This document shows, one piece after another, positions 49,355 to 57,024 of a stretch of DNA of 64,000 nt. A program made the translations under genes and the position numbers. The stretch lies in the NCBI RefSeq assembly GCF_008086045.1, contig NZ_VSEY01000019.1, forward strand, positions 62,001-126,000, in the 5' to 3' direction. Every line of letters begins with the position of its first letter. Within the stretch, counting starts at the first letter, position 1. The DNA is from Nonomuraea sp. PA05. GTDB lineage: Bacteria > Actinomycetota > Actinomycetes > Streptosporangiales > Streptosporangiaceae. The notes under the pieces were generated by a model. That model made no database searches. It was not told where the DNA came from and saw only the letters and a list, made by a program, of their open reading frames with translations.

Positions 49355-50515
49355 ATGCGCATGGTTCTTGGGGTTGATGCGGGAGGGACGTCGTCGCGGG
49401 CGGCGCTGTTCACCGTGGAGGGCGCTCTCGTGCGGCGGGGGAGTGCGGGCGGGGCGAACCCGGGGGCGCTCGGACGGGACCTCGCCGCCGCCAACCTGAC
49501 GGCCGCCGTGCGGGACGCCCTGGTCGAGGCTCCTCCGGTGCAGGTGGTGGTGGGTATGGCGGGGAATCCCGAGGCGTGTGCGGCGCTCGCGGATCAGGTC
49601 TTCCGCGAGGTGCTGCCGGGAGTTCCTGTCGCGTCCGTGGGTGATCTGGTGACTGCCTTCGCTGCCGGTACGGCGGCGGCTTCGGGGAGTGTGCTGATCT
49701 CGGGGACGGGGGCCATCGCGGCAAAAATTATCGGGCATCGGGCCGTTGCCGTCGCCGATGGGTTCGGGTGGCAGCTCGGGGACGAGGGGTCGGCGTTCTG
49801 GCTCGGCCGCGCCGCCGCCCGCGCCACCATCCGCGCCCTGGCCGCCGGGGCTTCGGGCGGTGGGACGCCTTCCGTCTTGGCCGCCGCCGCTTCCGGCGGT
49901 GGGACGCCTCCCGCCCTCGTGGCAGGCGGCGGTGTGGCACCGGGTGGCGGCCTGGCGGGCGATGGCCTGGCGGGCGGTGAGCTGGCGGGCGGCGGGATGG
50001 CGGGCGGTGAGCTGGCGAGGCTCGTGGTGCGGTGCCTCGCGCCCGAAGGGCTGGGCGGGGATCCGGTGGCGGAGCTGGCGGCGGCGGTGTACGCGCGCCC
50101 GCCACTCGCGCTCGCCGAGCTGGCGCCGCTGGTCAGCCGGGCGGCTGCGGAGGGTGATCCGGTGGCGGTGGGGATCGTGCGCGAGGCGGCGGCCCGGCTG
50201 GTGGCGACCTTGCGTGGCGTGCACGACGCCGGGCCCGTGGTGCTGGCCGGGAGCGTGCTCACCAGCGAGGGGCCGGTGCGGCAGGCCGTCACCGAGCTGC
50301 TGTCGAACAAGGCGGCACCGACAGCAGGCGACACAGTGACGGCACCCTCGACAGCGGGCGGCGGGATGGTGGGCGGCGGGATGGCGGGCGGCGGGATGGT
50401 GGTCGCGACGGCGGGTGACACGGCCGGGGCGGCGGCCTGGCTGGCCGCGCGCCCGTTCTTGAGCTCGCACGACTCACGCGCTCGCCACCGGCTCTTCGTC
50501 CGGGCCGCCCGATGA
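49355..50515 (+). CDS. N-acetylglucosamine kinase-like protein with Gly-rich insertions, locus 2
   Basis: A 386-residue BadF/BadG-type kinase: phosphate-1 GVDAGGTSSRAALF, LISGTGAIAAKIIG, FGWQLGDEGSAFWLGRAA, and VVLAGSVLTSEGPV. Compared with the 320-residue locus-1 kinase it carries a Gly/Ala-rich insertion of about 55 residues after residue 165 (ASGGGTP and LAGGE-type repeats) and a second one (GGGMV repeats) near the C-terminus, both from in-frame DNA repeats. ATG 49355 (or 49361) is leaderless. The TGA is the start of a 22-bp repeat array. Confidence 0.82.
   Translation: MRMVLGVDAGGTSSRAALFTVEGALVRRGSAGGANPGALGRDLAAANLTAAVRDALVEAPPVQVVVGMAGNPEACAALADQVFREVLPGVPVASVGDLVTAFAAGTAAASGSVLISGTGAIAAKIIGHRAVAVADGFGWQLGDEGSAFWLGRAAARATIRALAAGASGGGTPSVLAAAASGGGTPPALVAGGGVAPGGGLAGDGLAGGELAGGGMAGGELARLVVRCLAPEGLGGDPVAELAAAVYARPPLALAELAPLVSRAAAEGDPVAVGIVREAAARLVATLRGVHDAGPVVLAGSVLTSEGPVRQAVTELLSNKAAPTAGDTVTAPSTAGGGMVGGGMAGGGMVVATAGDTAGAAAWLAARPFLSSHDSRARHRLFVRAAR
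49850..50015. repeat. In-frame Gly-rich repeats inside kinase 2
   Basis: Two 39-bp-spaced copies begin at 49850 and 49889 (GCTTCSGGCGGTGGGACGCC), followed from about 49951 by four to five 15-bp units coding LAGGE/LAGGG/MAGGE. All periods are multiples of three. Confidence 0.85.
50354..50402. repeat. 15-bp in-frame repeats near the kinase 2 C-terminus
   Basis: Three consecutive units coding GGGMV, GGGMA and GGGMV, with core GGCGGGATGG. This second expansion lies in the same gene. Confidence 0.8.
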
Positions 50516-50640
50516 AACCCCGGCCCGCCCGGTGAACACCCCCGCCCACCCGGTGAGCACCGCCGTATCGGCCGGTGAGCACCGCCGGACAGGCCGGTGA
50601 GCACCACCGGACAGGCCAGTGAGCACCGCCGCGTCAGACG
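50513..50640. repeat. 20-22-bp tandem repeats starting at the kinase 2 stop
   Basis: TGA trinucleotides in a CCGGTGAGCACC-type context recur at 50513 (the stop codon), 50533, 50554, 50576, 50598 and 50620. Spacing is 20, 21, 22, 22 and 22 bp, with copies becoming more uniform away from the gene. Confidence 0.85.
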
Positions 50641-50652
50641 GACGGTGCTCAC
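50619..50652. terminator. Bidirectional terminator hairpin
   Basis: GTGAGCACCG (50619-50628) and CGGTGCTCAC (50643-50652) form a perfect 10-bp stem with a 14-base loop. It lies between the convergent kinase 2 and sigma-partner genes. Confidence 0.65.
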
Positions 50653-50682
50653 GAGTGCTTCAGCCGTTCGACGCCCGTGACG

Positions 50683-51591
50683 TCAGTCCCGGATCACGGC
50701 CGACTTCGGGCCGCCGTACACCGGGTTCTTCGGCAGCCGTTCCTCGGTCACCAGCAACCGCAGCACCCCGGCCTCCTCCGACTGCGCCTCCCACACGATC
50801 CAGTCGTCCCCCACCTTGGCCGACTGGTTGCCCGGGTCCACGCGGTACCCGTTGCCGTCCGGCGCGGGGGTGATGATCTGGTAGACCGCCGTGAGCCCGC
50901 GCCGGCGAGCCTCGGCGAGCACCTCCCCGACCGTCTTCTCGTCGGCCCTGAAGCCTTCCAGCATCTCGCCCTTGCTCGTGGCCGGCCGGAAGTTGCGGTA
51001 CTTCTCCCCCGGCTCCGCCGGACGCCCGATCGTGACCACGCCACTGTTGTCGTAGCCGGTGTGCACCAGGACGGTCATCGCGCACCCGGGCTTGCCGAGC
51101 TCACAGCCCGCCGGCGAGGTGCCGGTGCCGATCCGGCGGTCCTTGTCAGGGCTGGCCCCTCCCGGACCGGCGTTCACGCCGGTGACCTCACCTACCTGGC
51201 TGGGTGAGGAGGGGACCAGGTCGAGCCGCACGTCCAGCCCCACCGCCTGGAAACCCTCGGTGAACTTGCTGTGGTCGGCCAGCGGATCCTTGATCGTGGC
51301 GACGTAGTACTCACCCCGCAGCCGGACGTCGATGGCGGAGTTGGCGTAGGAGGTGGCGGTGCCGCCGCCCAGGACGGCCGGACCGACCACGGCCGCCGCC
51401 GCGAGCCCGGCGGCGGCCACGGCACCTGCGGCGAAGCGGCGCGTGCGGCGGCTCCTGACCGCGATCGGCGTAGCCGCCGGTGCGGGCTCCTCGGCGGTGA
51501 TCGAGGCGAGCAGCGCCCGCGCCCCCGCGCCGGACGCTCGCCCGGCCAGGTCTTCGTCGCGGACGCGGGCGAGGCTTTTCAGGTCGTTCAT
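50683..51591 (-). CDS. Membrane-anchored ECF sigma-associated protein (CU044_5270-like)
   Basis: A 302-residue protein with a cytoplasmic N-terminus (DLKSLARVRDEDLAG), one membrane segment at about residues 52-75 (FAAGAVAAAGLAAAAVVG) and an extracellular domain with two Cys (GCELGKPGC). It overlaps the ECF sigma gene by ATGA, the usual place of a sigma-regulating partner, and resembles the CU044_5270 family encoded next to RpoE-type factors. No zinc-binding HxxxCxxC anti-sigma motif is present, so anti-sigma function is inferred from position. Confidence 0.7.
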   Translation of the reverse strand: MNDLKSLARVRDEDLAGRASGAGARALLASITAEEPAPAATPIAVRSRRTRRFAAGAVAAAGLAAAAVVGPAVLGGGTATSYANSAIDVRLRGEYYVATIKDPLADHSKFTEGFQAVGLDVRLDLVPSSPSQVGEVTGVNAGPGGASPDKDRRIGTGTSPAGCELGKPGCAMTVLVHTGYDNSGVVTIGRPAEPGEKYRNFRPATSKGEMLEGFRADEKTVGEVLAEARRRGLTAVYQIITPAPDGNGYRVDPGNQSAKVGDDWIVWEAQSEEAGVLRLLVTEERLPKNPVYGGPKSAVIRD

Positions 51592-52112
51592 GCGGACTCC
51601 ATCACAAGACGGCTCATGGACACGCCGGCTCCGGCCAGCGCCTTGGACAGTCGTTTGCGCGCCCGGTGCACCCTGATGCGTACGGCGTTGCGCGAGCAGC
51701 CGAGCACCTTGGCGATCTCTCCCGGATCCAGCCCTTCCCAGGCGAGCAGCGAGATCAGCTCCCTGTCGCTCTCGGGCAGCTCGTGGAACGCGCGCGCGAT
51801 GGCGCTCAGCTCGACGCTGCTCTCGGGCGAGTGCGCGTACAGGTCGGCGACGTCATGGTCGAGCTCGGCGTGCCGGTGCCTGGCCAGGCCTCGCCGGTGG
51901 TTGGCCAGCACGTTCCTGGCGACGCCGTACAGCCAGAGCCTGGCCTCGCCGCCCGCCGGGAGTGCGTCGAAGCGGCGCCAGGCGATGGCGAACGTCTCGG
52001 CGACGACGTCCGCCGCGTCCTCGGGGGATTCGCAGCGGCGTACGGCGTAGCCGAGTATGTGCTCGTAGGTTTGCTTGTAGACGGCCTCGAACCGGTCTTT
52101 CCGGTCATCCAC
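51588..52112 (-). CDS. ECF RNA polymerase sigma factor
   Basis: A sigma factor of about 174 residues: region 2 (AVRRCESPEDAADVVAETFAIAWRRFDALP; ARLWLYGVARNVLANHRR) and region 4 (LPESDRELISLLAWEGLDPGEIAKVLGCSRNAVRIRVHRARKRL). GTG 52112 lacks its own Shine-Dalgarno; a GAGGAGG site instead serves ATG 52125, which opens a six-codon reading frame (stop 52105-52107) overlapping the sigma start. Translational coupling or a small indel may explain this. It is followed by its membrane partner. Confidence 0.85.
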   Translation of the reverse strand: MDDRKDRFEAVYKQTYEHILGYAVRRCESPEDAADVVAETFAIAWRRFDALPAGGEARLWLYGVARNVLANHRRGLARHRHAELDHDVADLYAHSPESSVELSAIARAFHELPESDRELISLLAWEGLDPGEIAKVLGCSRNAVRIRVHRARKRLSKALAGAGVSMSRLVMESA

Positions 52113-52187
52113 GGGCGGTCCCCATGGTCGGCCTCCTCGGTTGCGGGATTGGGACACCACTCACATGTCACAACAACCCACGGCATT

Positions 52188-53258
52188 TCACCGTACGAGC
52201 AAAGCCGCGCTTCCGTAGCTGCCGCCGAACCCCGTCACCAGCGCCACCTCGCCGCCTGACCGCAGCTCGCGCACGGCCTGGGCGACGTTGTTCAGGCCGT
52301 GCACGTACCCCTCGGACAGCAGCCCGCCGTGCGGGTTCACCCACGCGTGGCGGCGCTCCAGCAGGTACGCCCCCAGCTCCCCGCGCGCCACCAGCCCGAA
52401 GTCCTCCAGTTGCCTGGGCACCAGCCATGAGTAGGCGTCGTACGGCACCGCCACGTCCACGTCCGACGGCCGCAGCCCGGACGCCTCCCAGAGCATGGGC
52501 GCCACGTACGCCGAGAAGATCGCCGTGACGTCGGGCGCGCGGTCCATCGCCGAGCAGCCGGGCCCGCCCCCGCGCACCACGGCCCGCACGCGCGGCCCGT
52601 CCAGCACGCCGCTGACCAGCAGCGCGCACGCCCCGTCGGTCTCCTGGCAGCAGTCGACGGTGCGCAGCGGGGTGCAGACGTACGGCCTGGACAGGTAGTC
52701 GGCGAGTTCGAGCGGTTCGCGGCGCAGGGCGCGGGGGTTGGTCTTGGCGTTCTGCCTGGACTGGGCGACGACGGCGTGCAGGTGCTCGGCCGTGAGCCCG
52801 GTGTCGTGCAGGTAGCGGGTGGCGGCCAGGGCGAACATCGGGATGGGGCCGGCCATCCCGTAGGTGAAGCGTTCCTGGGGGCCGGTGGAGACGGTGTTCA
52901 TGCGCTTGCCCGAGCGGCCGTTGAGCGCGCGGTAGACGAGGAGGTTGCGGGCCAGGCCGCAGTGGATGAGCATGGCCGCGTCGCCCAGGACGGAGGCCGC
53001 CTGGGTGCCGCCTCCCGCGATGTCGTTGTGCCAGCCGAGCCGGTCGATACCGAGGGCTCTGGCGACCTGGACGACGGGCGCGGAGTCGTTCAGGTGGTAG
53101 CTGAGGACGGCGTCCACCTCGGACGGCGCGATGCCCGCGTCCGCGCAGGCAGCCCGGCACGCCTCGGTCGCCAGCTCCAGCTCGGTGCGGCCGGACTCCC
53201 TGCTCAGGGGGGTCATCCCGATCCCGGCCACGGCCGCCCTGCCCGCGAAGGGCTGCAT
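52188..53258 (-). CDS. Ltp-type thiolase-fold protein (steroid side-chain aldolase-like)
   Basis: A 356-residue thiolase-superfamily protein of the lipid-transfer/SCP2-thiolase group: GRAAVAGIGMTPLSRESGRTELELATEACRAA, DIAGGGTQAASVLGDAAMLIHCG and a C-terminal WVNPHGGLLSEGYVHGLNNVAQAV. Relatives Ltp2-Ltp4 act with DUF35 partners as retro-aldolases of CoA thioesters in steroid side-chain removal. No DUF35 gene is adjacent. GGAGGGAG lies six bases before ATG 53258, and a KstR2-like site is upstream, linking it to the steroid genes at 6-15 kb. Confidence 0.8.
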   Translation of the reverse strand: MQPFAGRAAVAGIGMTPLSRESGRTELELATEACRAACADAGIAPSEVDAVLSYHLNDSAPVVQVARALGIDRLGWHNDIAGGGTQAASVLGDAAMLIHCGLARNLLVYRALNGRSGKRMNTVSTGPQERFTYGMAGPIPMFALAATRYLHDTGLTAEHLHAVVAQSRQNAKTNPRALRREPLELADYLSRPYVCTPLRTVDCCQETDGACALLVSGVLDGPRVRAVVRGGGPGCSAMDRAPDVTAIFSAYVAPMLWEASGLRPSDVDVAVPYDAYSWLVPRQLEDFGLVARGELGAYLLERRHAWVNPHGGLLSEGYVHGLNNVAQAVRELRSGGEVALVTGFGGSYGSAALLVR

Positions 53259-53319
53259 GGCACTCCCTCCGTGCGGAGCGACTGGTCGTCCGCCACGTTA
53301 GTGGGGCTCCACCATGTAG

Positions 53320-53333
53320 GGCAAACGCTTGCT
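53320..53333. promoter_or_regulatory. KstR2-like operator upstream of the Ltp-type gene
   Basis: GGCAAACGCTTGCT matches AnCAAGnnCTTGnT at eight of ten fixed positions, including the whole right half. It is 62 bases upstream of the minus-strand start and about 39 kb from kstR2. Confidence 0.6.
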
Positions 53334-53593
53334 TGGGGACCGCCGCCGCCCTCCGGCCCGGCCTTTCACCGGCCGAATTTACGGGCAACCATAACGGCGT
53401 TAACTTCCGTCCCAAGGCAATGGACGCGCGCCTTGGCGAAATCCCCAACAACCCGCCTGACCAGCACTCCATGGCATTTAAGCGGAAATATCCATGCAGA
53501 CAGGTGACTGGACATCTTCACGGAAGCTAGCGCCTCTTGTAATACGGAGGTGCGATCTACCGATAGCTCATCATCATTACGCCGAGGTGAGCG
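53334..53593. other. Intergenic region before the LysR gene
   Basis: No gene is supported. The only clear structure is the palindrome TAAC-GGC-GTTA at 53392-53402, in a locally AT-richer stretch; it could be a LysR or other operator. The rest is unremarkable. Confidence 0.4.
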
Positions 53594-54442
53594 ATGGATC
53601 TACGCTATGTCCGGTACGCGATGGCAATCGCACGAGCAGGCAGCCTCCGCAGGGCCGCTGCCGCGCTGCACATCGCTCAGCCCACGCTGTCGGAGCAGCT
53701 CAGGGCGCTGGAGAAGGAAATCGGCGTCGAGCTGTTCAGCCGATCGTCGAGCGGGGTGACGCTCACCGAGGCGGGCGAGGCGTTCCTGGCTCAGGCGACC
53801 GTCGCCGTCGACGCCTTCGAACGGGCGGTGGCCGCCGCCAGGTGCACGGGCGAGACGGCCCGCCTGGGTGTGGCCGACGGCCTGGCGGACGTCGCCGCCC
53901 GGCTGCTCTCCCAGTTGCGCACCGGCCGCCTGCGCATGGCGCCGATGGGCACGGCCGAGCAGATGGTGTCGATCGCGGACGGCGCCTTGCAGGCGGGGCT
54001 CGGGTACGCGCCCGGCTCGCTGCCGCGCGGGGTGGGCCGCATGCTCATCCACCGTTTCCCGGTGCGCGCGCTGCTGCACAGGGAGCACCACCTGGCGGAG
54101 TACGAGACGCTGTCACTGGCGGACCTGGCGGGCGAGCCGCTGGTCATGCCGGAGTCCGACGCCGTGGCCGGAGCGCGCCGCTTCCTGGAGGCCTTCGTAC
54201 GCCAGCGCCTGCACCCCCGTCTCGGCCCGTCGGCGGCCAGCCACGACGCGGTCGTCAGCACGGTCGGGGAGGGCACCGGCTACGCTTTGTGCGTGCGCGA
54301 GGGCACCACCGTGCCCGACTCGCTGGTGTTCATTCCGATCAAGGAGGACGTGCCGCCGATCGAGGTGGTCTTCCTGTGGAACCGCCAGTCCGACGTGCAC
54401 GAGCTGGTGAGTGCGGCCCGGCATCTGGCACGCTCTGGATAG
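53594..54442 (+). CDS. LysR-family transcriptional regulator
   Basis: A 282-residue LysR protein: MDLRYVRYAMAIARAGSLRRAAAALHIAQPTLSEQLRALEKEIGVELFSR is the canonical winged HTH, followed by a type II binding-protein effector domain. GAGGTGAG precedes ATG 53594 by five bases. Targets are unknown; the divergent side is the Ltp-type gene and the next gene downstream is a MerR regulator. Confidence 0.9.
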   Translation: MDLRYVRYAMAIARAGSLRRAAAALHIAQPTLSEQLRALEKEIGVELFSRSSSGVTLTEAGEAFLAQATVAVDAFERAVAAARCTGETARLGVADGLADVAARLLSQLRTGRLRMAPMGTAEQMVSIADGALQAGLGYAPGSLPRGVGRMLIHRFPVRALLHREHHLAEYETLSLADLAGEPLVMPESDAVAGARRFLEAFVRQRLHPRLGPSAASHDAVVSTVGEGTGYALCVREGTTVPDSLVFIPIKEDVPPIEVVFLWNRQSDVHELVSAARHLARSG

Positions 54443-54445
54443 CTC

Positions 54446-54451
54446 TATTAT
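54446..54451 (+). promoter_or_regulatory. -10 box of a leaderless merR promoter
   Basis: TATTAT, then six bases to ATG 54458. It begins just four bases after the LysR stop. Confidence 0.45.
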
Positions 54452-54457
54452 CTAATG

Positions 54458-55078
54458 ATGCGGATCTCCGAACTCAGTGCCAAGTCCGGTGTGGCCATCC
54501 CCACGATCAAGTACTACCTGCGCGAAGGCATGCTCCACCAGGGCGTGCAGACGGCCGCCACCCGCGCCGAGTACGACGAGACGCACCTGCGCAGGCTCCG
54601 CCTGATCCGGGCCCTGCTGGACGTGGGCCGGCTCTCCGTGGCCGCGATCAAGAAGATCGTGGCCGCCGTCGAGGACGAGTCGATGCCCGTGCACGAGATG
54701 CTCGGCACGGCCCACTGGGCGCTGAGCCCTGCCGTCGAGCCGGAGCCCGGCGAGGAGTGGCGGGCTACGCGCGCCGAGGTGGACGCCTTCCTCGCCGACC
54801 TGGGCTGGGACGTCCACCCCGACGCCCCCACCCGCGACGAGCTGACCCAGACGCTGGTCAGGATGCGGCAGCTCGGCGTGCCCGTCGATCTGACGCCGTA
54901 CGTGGAGGTGGCGCGGAAGCTGGTGTCGGAGGTGGAGATGGACAGCATCCCGTTCGACGGGCCGCGCGACGCCGCCGTGGAGGCGCTGGTGCTGGGCACG
55001 GTCCTGTACGGCAGGGCACTCGACACGCTGCGCCGCATGGCCCAGGAGTCGGAGTCGGCCCGCCGCGTGACGCCCTAG
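54458..55078 (+). CDS. MerR-family transcriptional regulator
   Basis: A 206-residue MerR protein: MRISELSAKSGVAIPTIKYYLREGML is the HTH and wing; the coiled-coil and a larger C-terminal helical domain follow, without a clear Cys metal-binding set. ATG 54458 fits the -10 spacing (54455 is also in frame). Its TAG shares the tetranucleotide CTAG with the convergent gene's stop. Confidence 0.87.
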   Translation: MRISELSAKSGVAIPTIKYYLREGMLHQGVQTAATRAEYDETHLRRLRLIRALLDVGRLSVAAIKKIVAAVEDESMPVHEMLGTAHWALSPAVEPEPGEEWRATRAEVDAFLADLGWDVHPDAPTRDELTQTLVRMRQLGVPVDLTPYVEVARKLVSEVEMDSIPFDGPRDAAVEALVLGTVLYGRALDTLRRMAQESESARRVTP

Positions 55079-55962
55079 TCCAGGCCGTTGGCCCGGAGGA
55101 TGCACACCGCGTTGACCGTGGCCGCGCCGCGCCACTCCAGCGACCCGGCCGGCGAGATCCGCGCGTAGTCCACCGTCCACCCGCCGTCGTCCTGCTGCTC
55201 CCCCGCCAGCCGGACCAGGTCGGCCGCGATCACCGCGGGCTCGAACAGGTCGCGCACCGGCCGCCCGGGGAACGGCGCGAAGTCCAGCGGGCGCAGCGCC
55301 TCGTTCTCGGTACCGCCCTCGACGGGCACCCGGCCGTCGCCGGGGATGAACGCGCTGAGCCGCTTGAGCAGGTCGGCGGCGCCGGCCCGGGTGTCGTACA
55401 CGGCGTCCAGGAACCGCACGGCGAACATCAGCACGTACGCGGGCGGCGCCTCCTCCAGCGCCCCGATCGTCTCGAAGCAGTAGCGCGTGGCCTTCTCCAG
55501 CCACGGATGCGCCGCCACGGCGGGATCGTGAACGGCCACGCGGTGGGCGACGGCCGCGGTGATGGCCGTGATCTGCAGGGACGAGGTGGTCGCGTCACCG
55601 CCCGACCACCAGGGGGCGGTGGCGTGGGAGTACGTCAGCGGCAGCGAGAACGGCAGCCCGCCGTCCGGCAGCGTCACCGTCTCCAGCCAGTCGCACAGCG
55701 TCGCCGCGTGCGGCGAGGTGAGCGGGCCCGCCTCCTCGAACACCTCGAAGGCGTGCAACGCCGCGCCCGGCTGGCTCTCGGGCGAGCGCAGGTCGGGCTC
55801 CAGCCCCCAGCCGTAGCCGCCGTCGGCGTTGCGGTACCCCTCCAGGGCCGCCAGCAGGCCGGCCGCGTCGCCGTCGCCGGCGAGCAGGTCGTAGCGGCGG
55901 CGGTCGAGGACGCGCCCGTGCCCGGCCAGGAAGCCTGGGATCAGGTCAAGGTTCGGGTTCAT
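55075..55962 (-). CDS. Prenyltransferase/squalene-oxidase-repeat (alpha/alpha-toroid) protein
   Basis: A 295-residue protein with repeats typical of the terpene cyclase/prenyltransferase toroid (YRNADGGYGWGLEPDLRSPESQPGAALHAFEVFEEAG; QQDDGGWTVDYARISPAGSLEWRGAATVNAV). The DxDD cyclase motif and metal ligands are not evident, so catalysis is uncertain. ATG 55962 (MNPNLDLIPGFLAGHGRVLD) was chosen over a longer frame. Confidence 0.72.
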   Translation of the reverse strand: MNPNLDLIPGFLAGHGRVLDRRRYDLLAGDGDAAGLLAALEGYRNADGGYGWGLEPDLRSPESQPGAALHAFEVFEEAGPLTSPHAATLCDWLETVTLPDGGLPFSLPLTYSHATAPWWSGGDATTSSLQITAITAAVAHRVAVHDPAVAAHPWLEKATRYCFETIGALEEAPPAYVLMFAVRFLDAVYDTRAGAADLLKRLSAFIPGDGRVPVEGGTENEALRPLDFAPFPGRPVRDLFEPAVIAADLVRLAGEQQDDGGWTVDYARISPAGSLEWRGAATVNAVCILRANGLD

Positions 55963-56016
55963 GCACTCATCGTGCCCAGATCGCCGCCGGTCGGTCTTGT
56001 AGGTTCCGGACATGTC

Positions 56017-56418
56017 CTAGGAGCGCAGGGCCTCCATGACGGGCAGCGGGTTGACGTAGTCGCGGTAGGTCACGACCTGGCCGCCCCGCACCCGCAGGAC
56101 GGCGACCGGCCGCTGCTCGAACGACCGGCCGGTGGCGTTGACGGCGCCGCGGACGGCGTACTCGACGATGACGACCTCGGGGTCCAGGGTCTGGTGCAGC
56201 TCGACGTCGGTGTACTCGTGGAAGGTGATCATCCCGCCGTACGCGGCCAAGAAGTCCGCGAAGGCCCGCCTGCCGCGCACCTCGCCGGGCACGCCGTCGG
56301 GGCGGTACGGCCATTCGACCACGACGTCGGGGGCCATGAGCTCCAGCAAGCGCTCGGTGTCGCCGGCCAGGCTGGTCCGCAGCACCTCTTCCGCCACTTT
56401 CGTTGTACAAGTGTTCAT
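56017..56418 (-). CDS. SnoaL/NTF2-like protein
   Basis: A 133-residue NTF2-fold protein: LRTSLAGDTERLLELMAPDVVVEWPYRPDG, GRRAFADFLAAYGG and a C-terminal VTYRDYVNPLPVMEAL. Resembles SnoaL-like ketosteroid isomerase relatives; no substrate assigned. ATG 56418 lies inside the operator shared with the divergent TetR gene, so it is probably TetR-regulated and may be leaderless. Confidence 0.8.
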   Translation of the reverse strand: MNTCTTKVAEEVLRTSLAGDTERLLELMAPDVVVEWPYRPDGVPGEVRGRRAFADFLAAYGGMITFHEYTDVELHQTLDPEVVIVEYAVRGAVNATGRSFEQRPVAVLRVRGGQVVTYRDYVNPLPVMEALRS

Positions 56419-56462
56419 TGAATGAGCGTACAACGAATGTCGATTGTTGAACACCCGTACAA
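56403..56462. promoter_or_regulatory. Long dyad operator between SnoaL-like and TetR genes
   Basis: TTGTACAAGTGTTCA (56403-56417) is repeated in inverse as TGAACACCCGTACAA (56448-56462), 13 of 15 positions matching. CGTTGTAC (56401-56408) also pairs with GTACAACG (56428-56435). Three GTACAA-type elements thus lie across the divergent promoters, and the left one covers the SnoaL start codon. Confidence 0.7.
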
Positions 56463-56469
56463 TGAGCCG

Positions 56470-57024
56470 GTGACAGAGCCGCCCCGCCGCACCCGCGCCG
56501 AGCAGCGCCGCGACACAGAAGCCCGCATCCTGTCCGCCGCCCGCGAGACGTTCGCCGAGCTCGGCTACGAACGCACCACGATCCGCGCGGTGGCCGCCAC
56601 CGCCGGGGTCAGGCCAGGGCTGGTGATGCACTACTTCGGCTCCAAGGAAGAGCTGTTCGCCAGCGCCGCCCACCTGCCCGCCGACGAGCTGCCGCCGGGC
56701 GATCCGGCGCAGGCCCTGCTCGCCACGCTGCGCAAGCGCCTGGACGGACCGCCGGTGGCCTCGCTGGCCGTGTTGCGCTCGATGTTCACCCACGGCGAGG
56801 CGGCCGAGGACTTCCGCGAGGCGGGCCGCGACTGGCTGGGCTCGATCGAGCGGGCGATCCCCGCCGACCGTCCCGAGCTGCGGGCCGCGCTGATCTCCGC
56901 GATCATGACCGGGCTGGTGGTGGACCGCTACCTGCTCAAGCACAGCGCGCTGGCGGACGCGTCCGCCGACGACATCCTCGACCTGCTGCGGCCCTGCATC
57001 GAGAGCCTGGTGGGAGCGCGGTGA
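56470..57024 (+). CDS. TetR-family transcriptional regulator
   Basis: A TetR protein of about 184 residues: TRAEQRRDTEARILSAARETFAELGYERTTIRAVAATAGVRPGLVMHYFGSKEEL is the HTH domain, with a C-terminal AefR/TetR-like domain. GTG 56470 is chosen because in-frame ATGs at 56422 and 56437 lie within the operator. Its stop overlaps the PPOX gene start (GTGA). Confidence 0.87.
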   Translation: MTEPPRRTRAEQRRDTEARILSAARETFAELGYERTTIRAVAATAGVRPGLVMHYFGSKEELFASAAHLPADELPPGDPAQALLATLRKRLDGPPVASLAVLRSMFTHGEAAEDFREAGRDWLGSIERAIPADRPELRAALISAIMTGLVVDRYLLKHSALADASADDILDLLRPCIESLVGAR

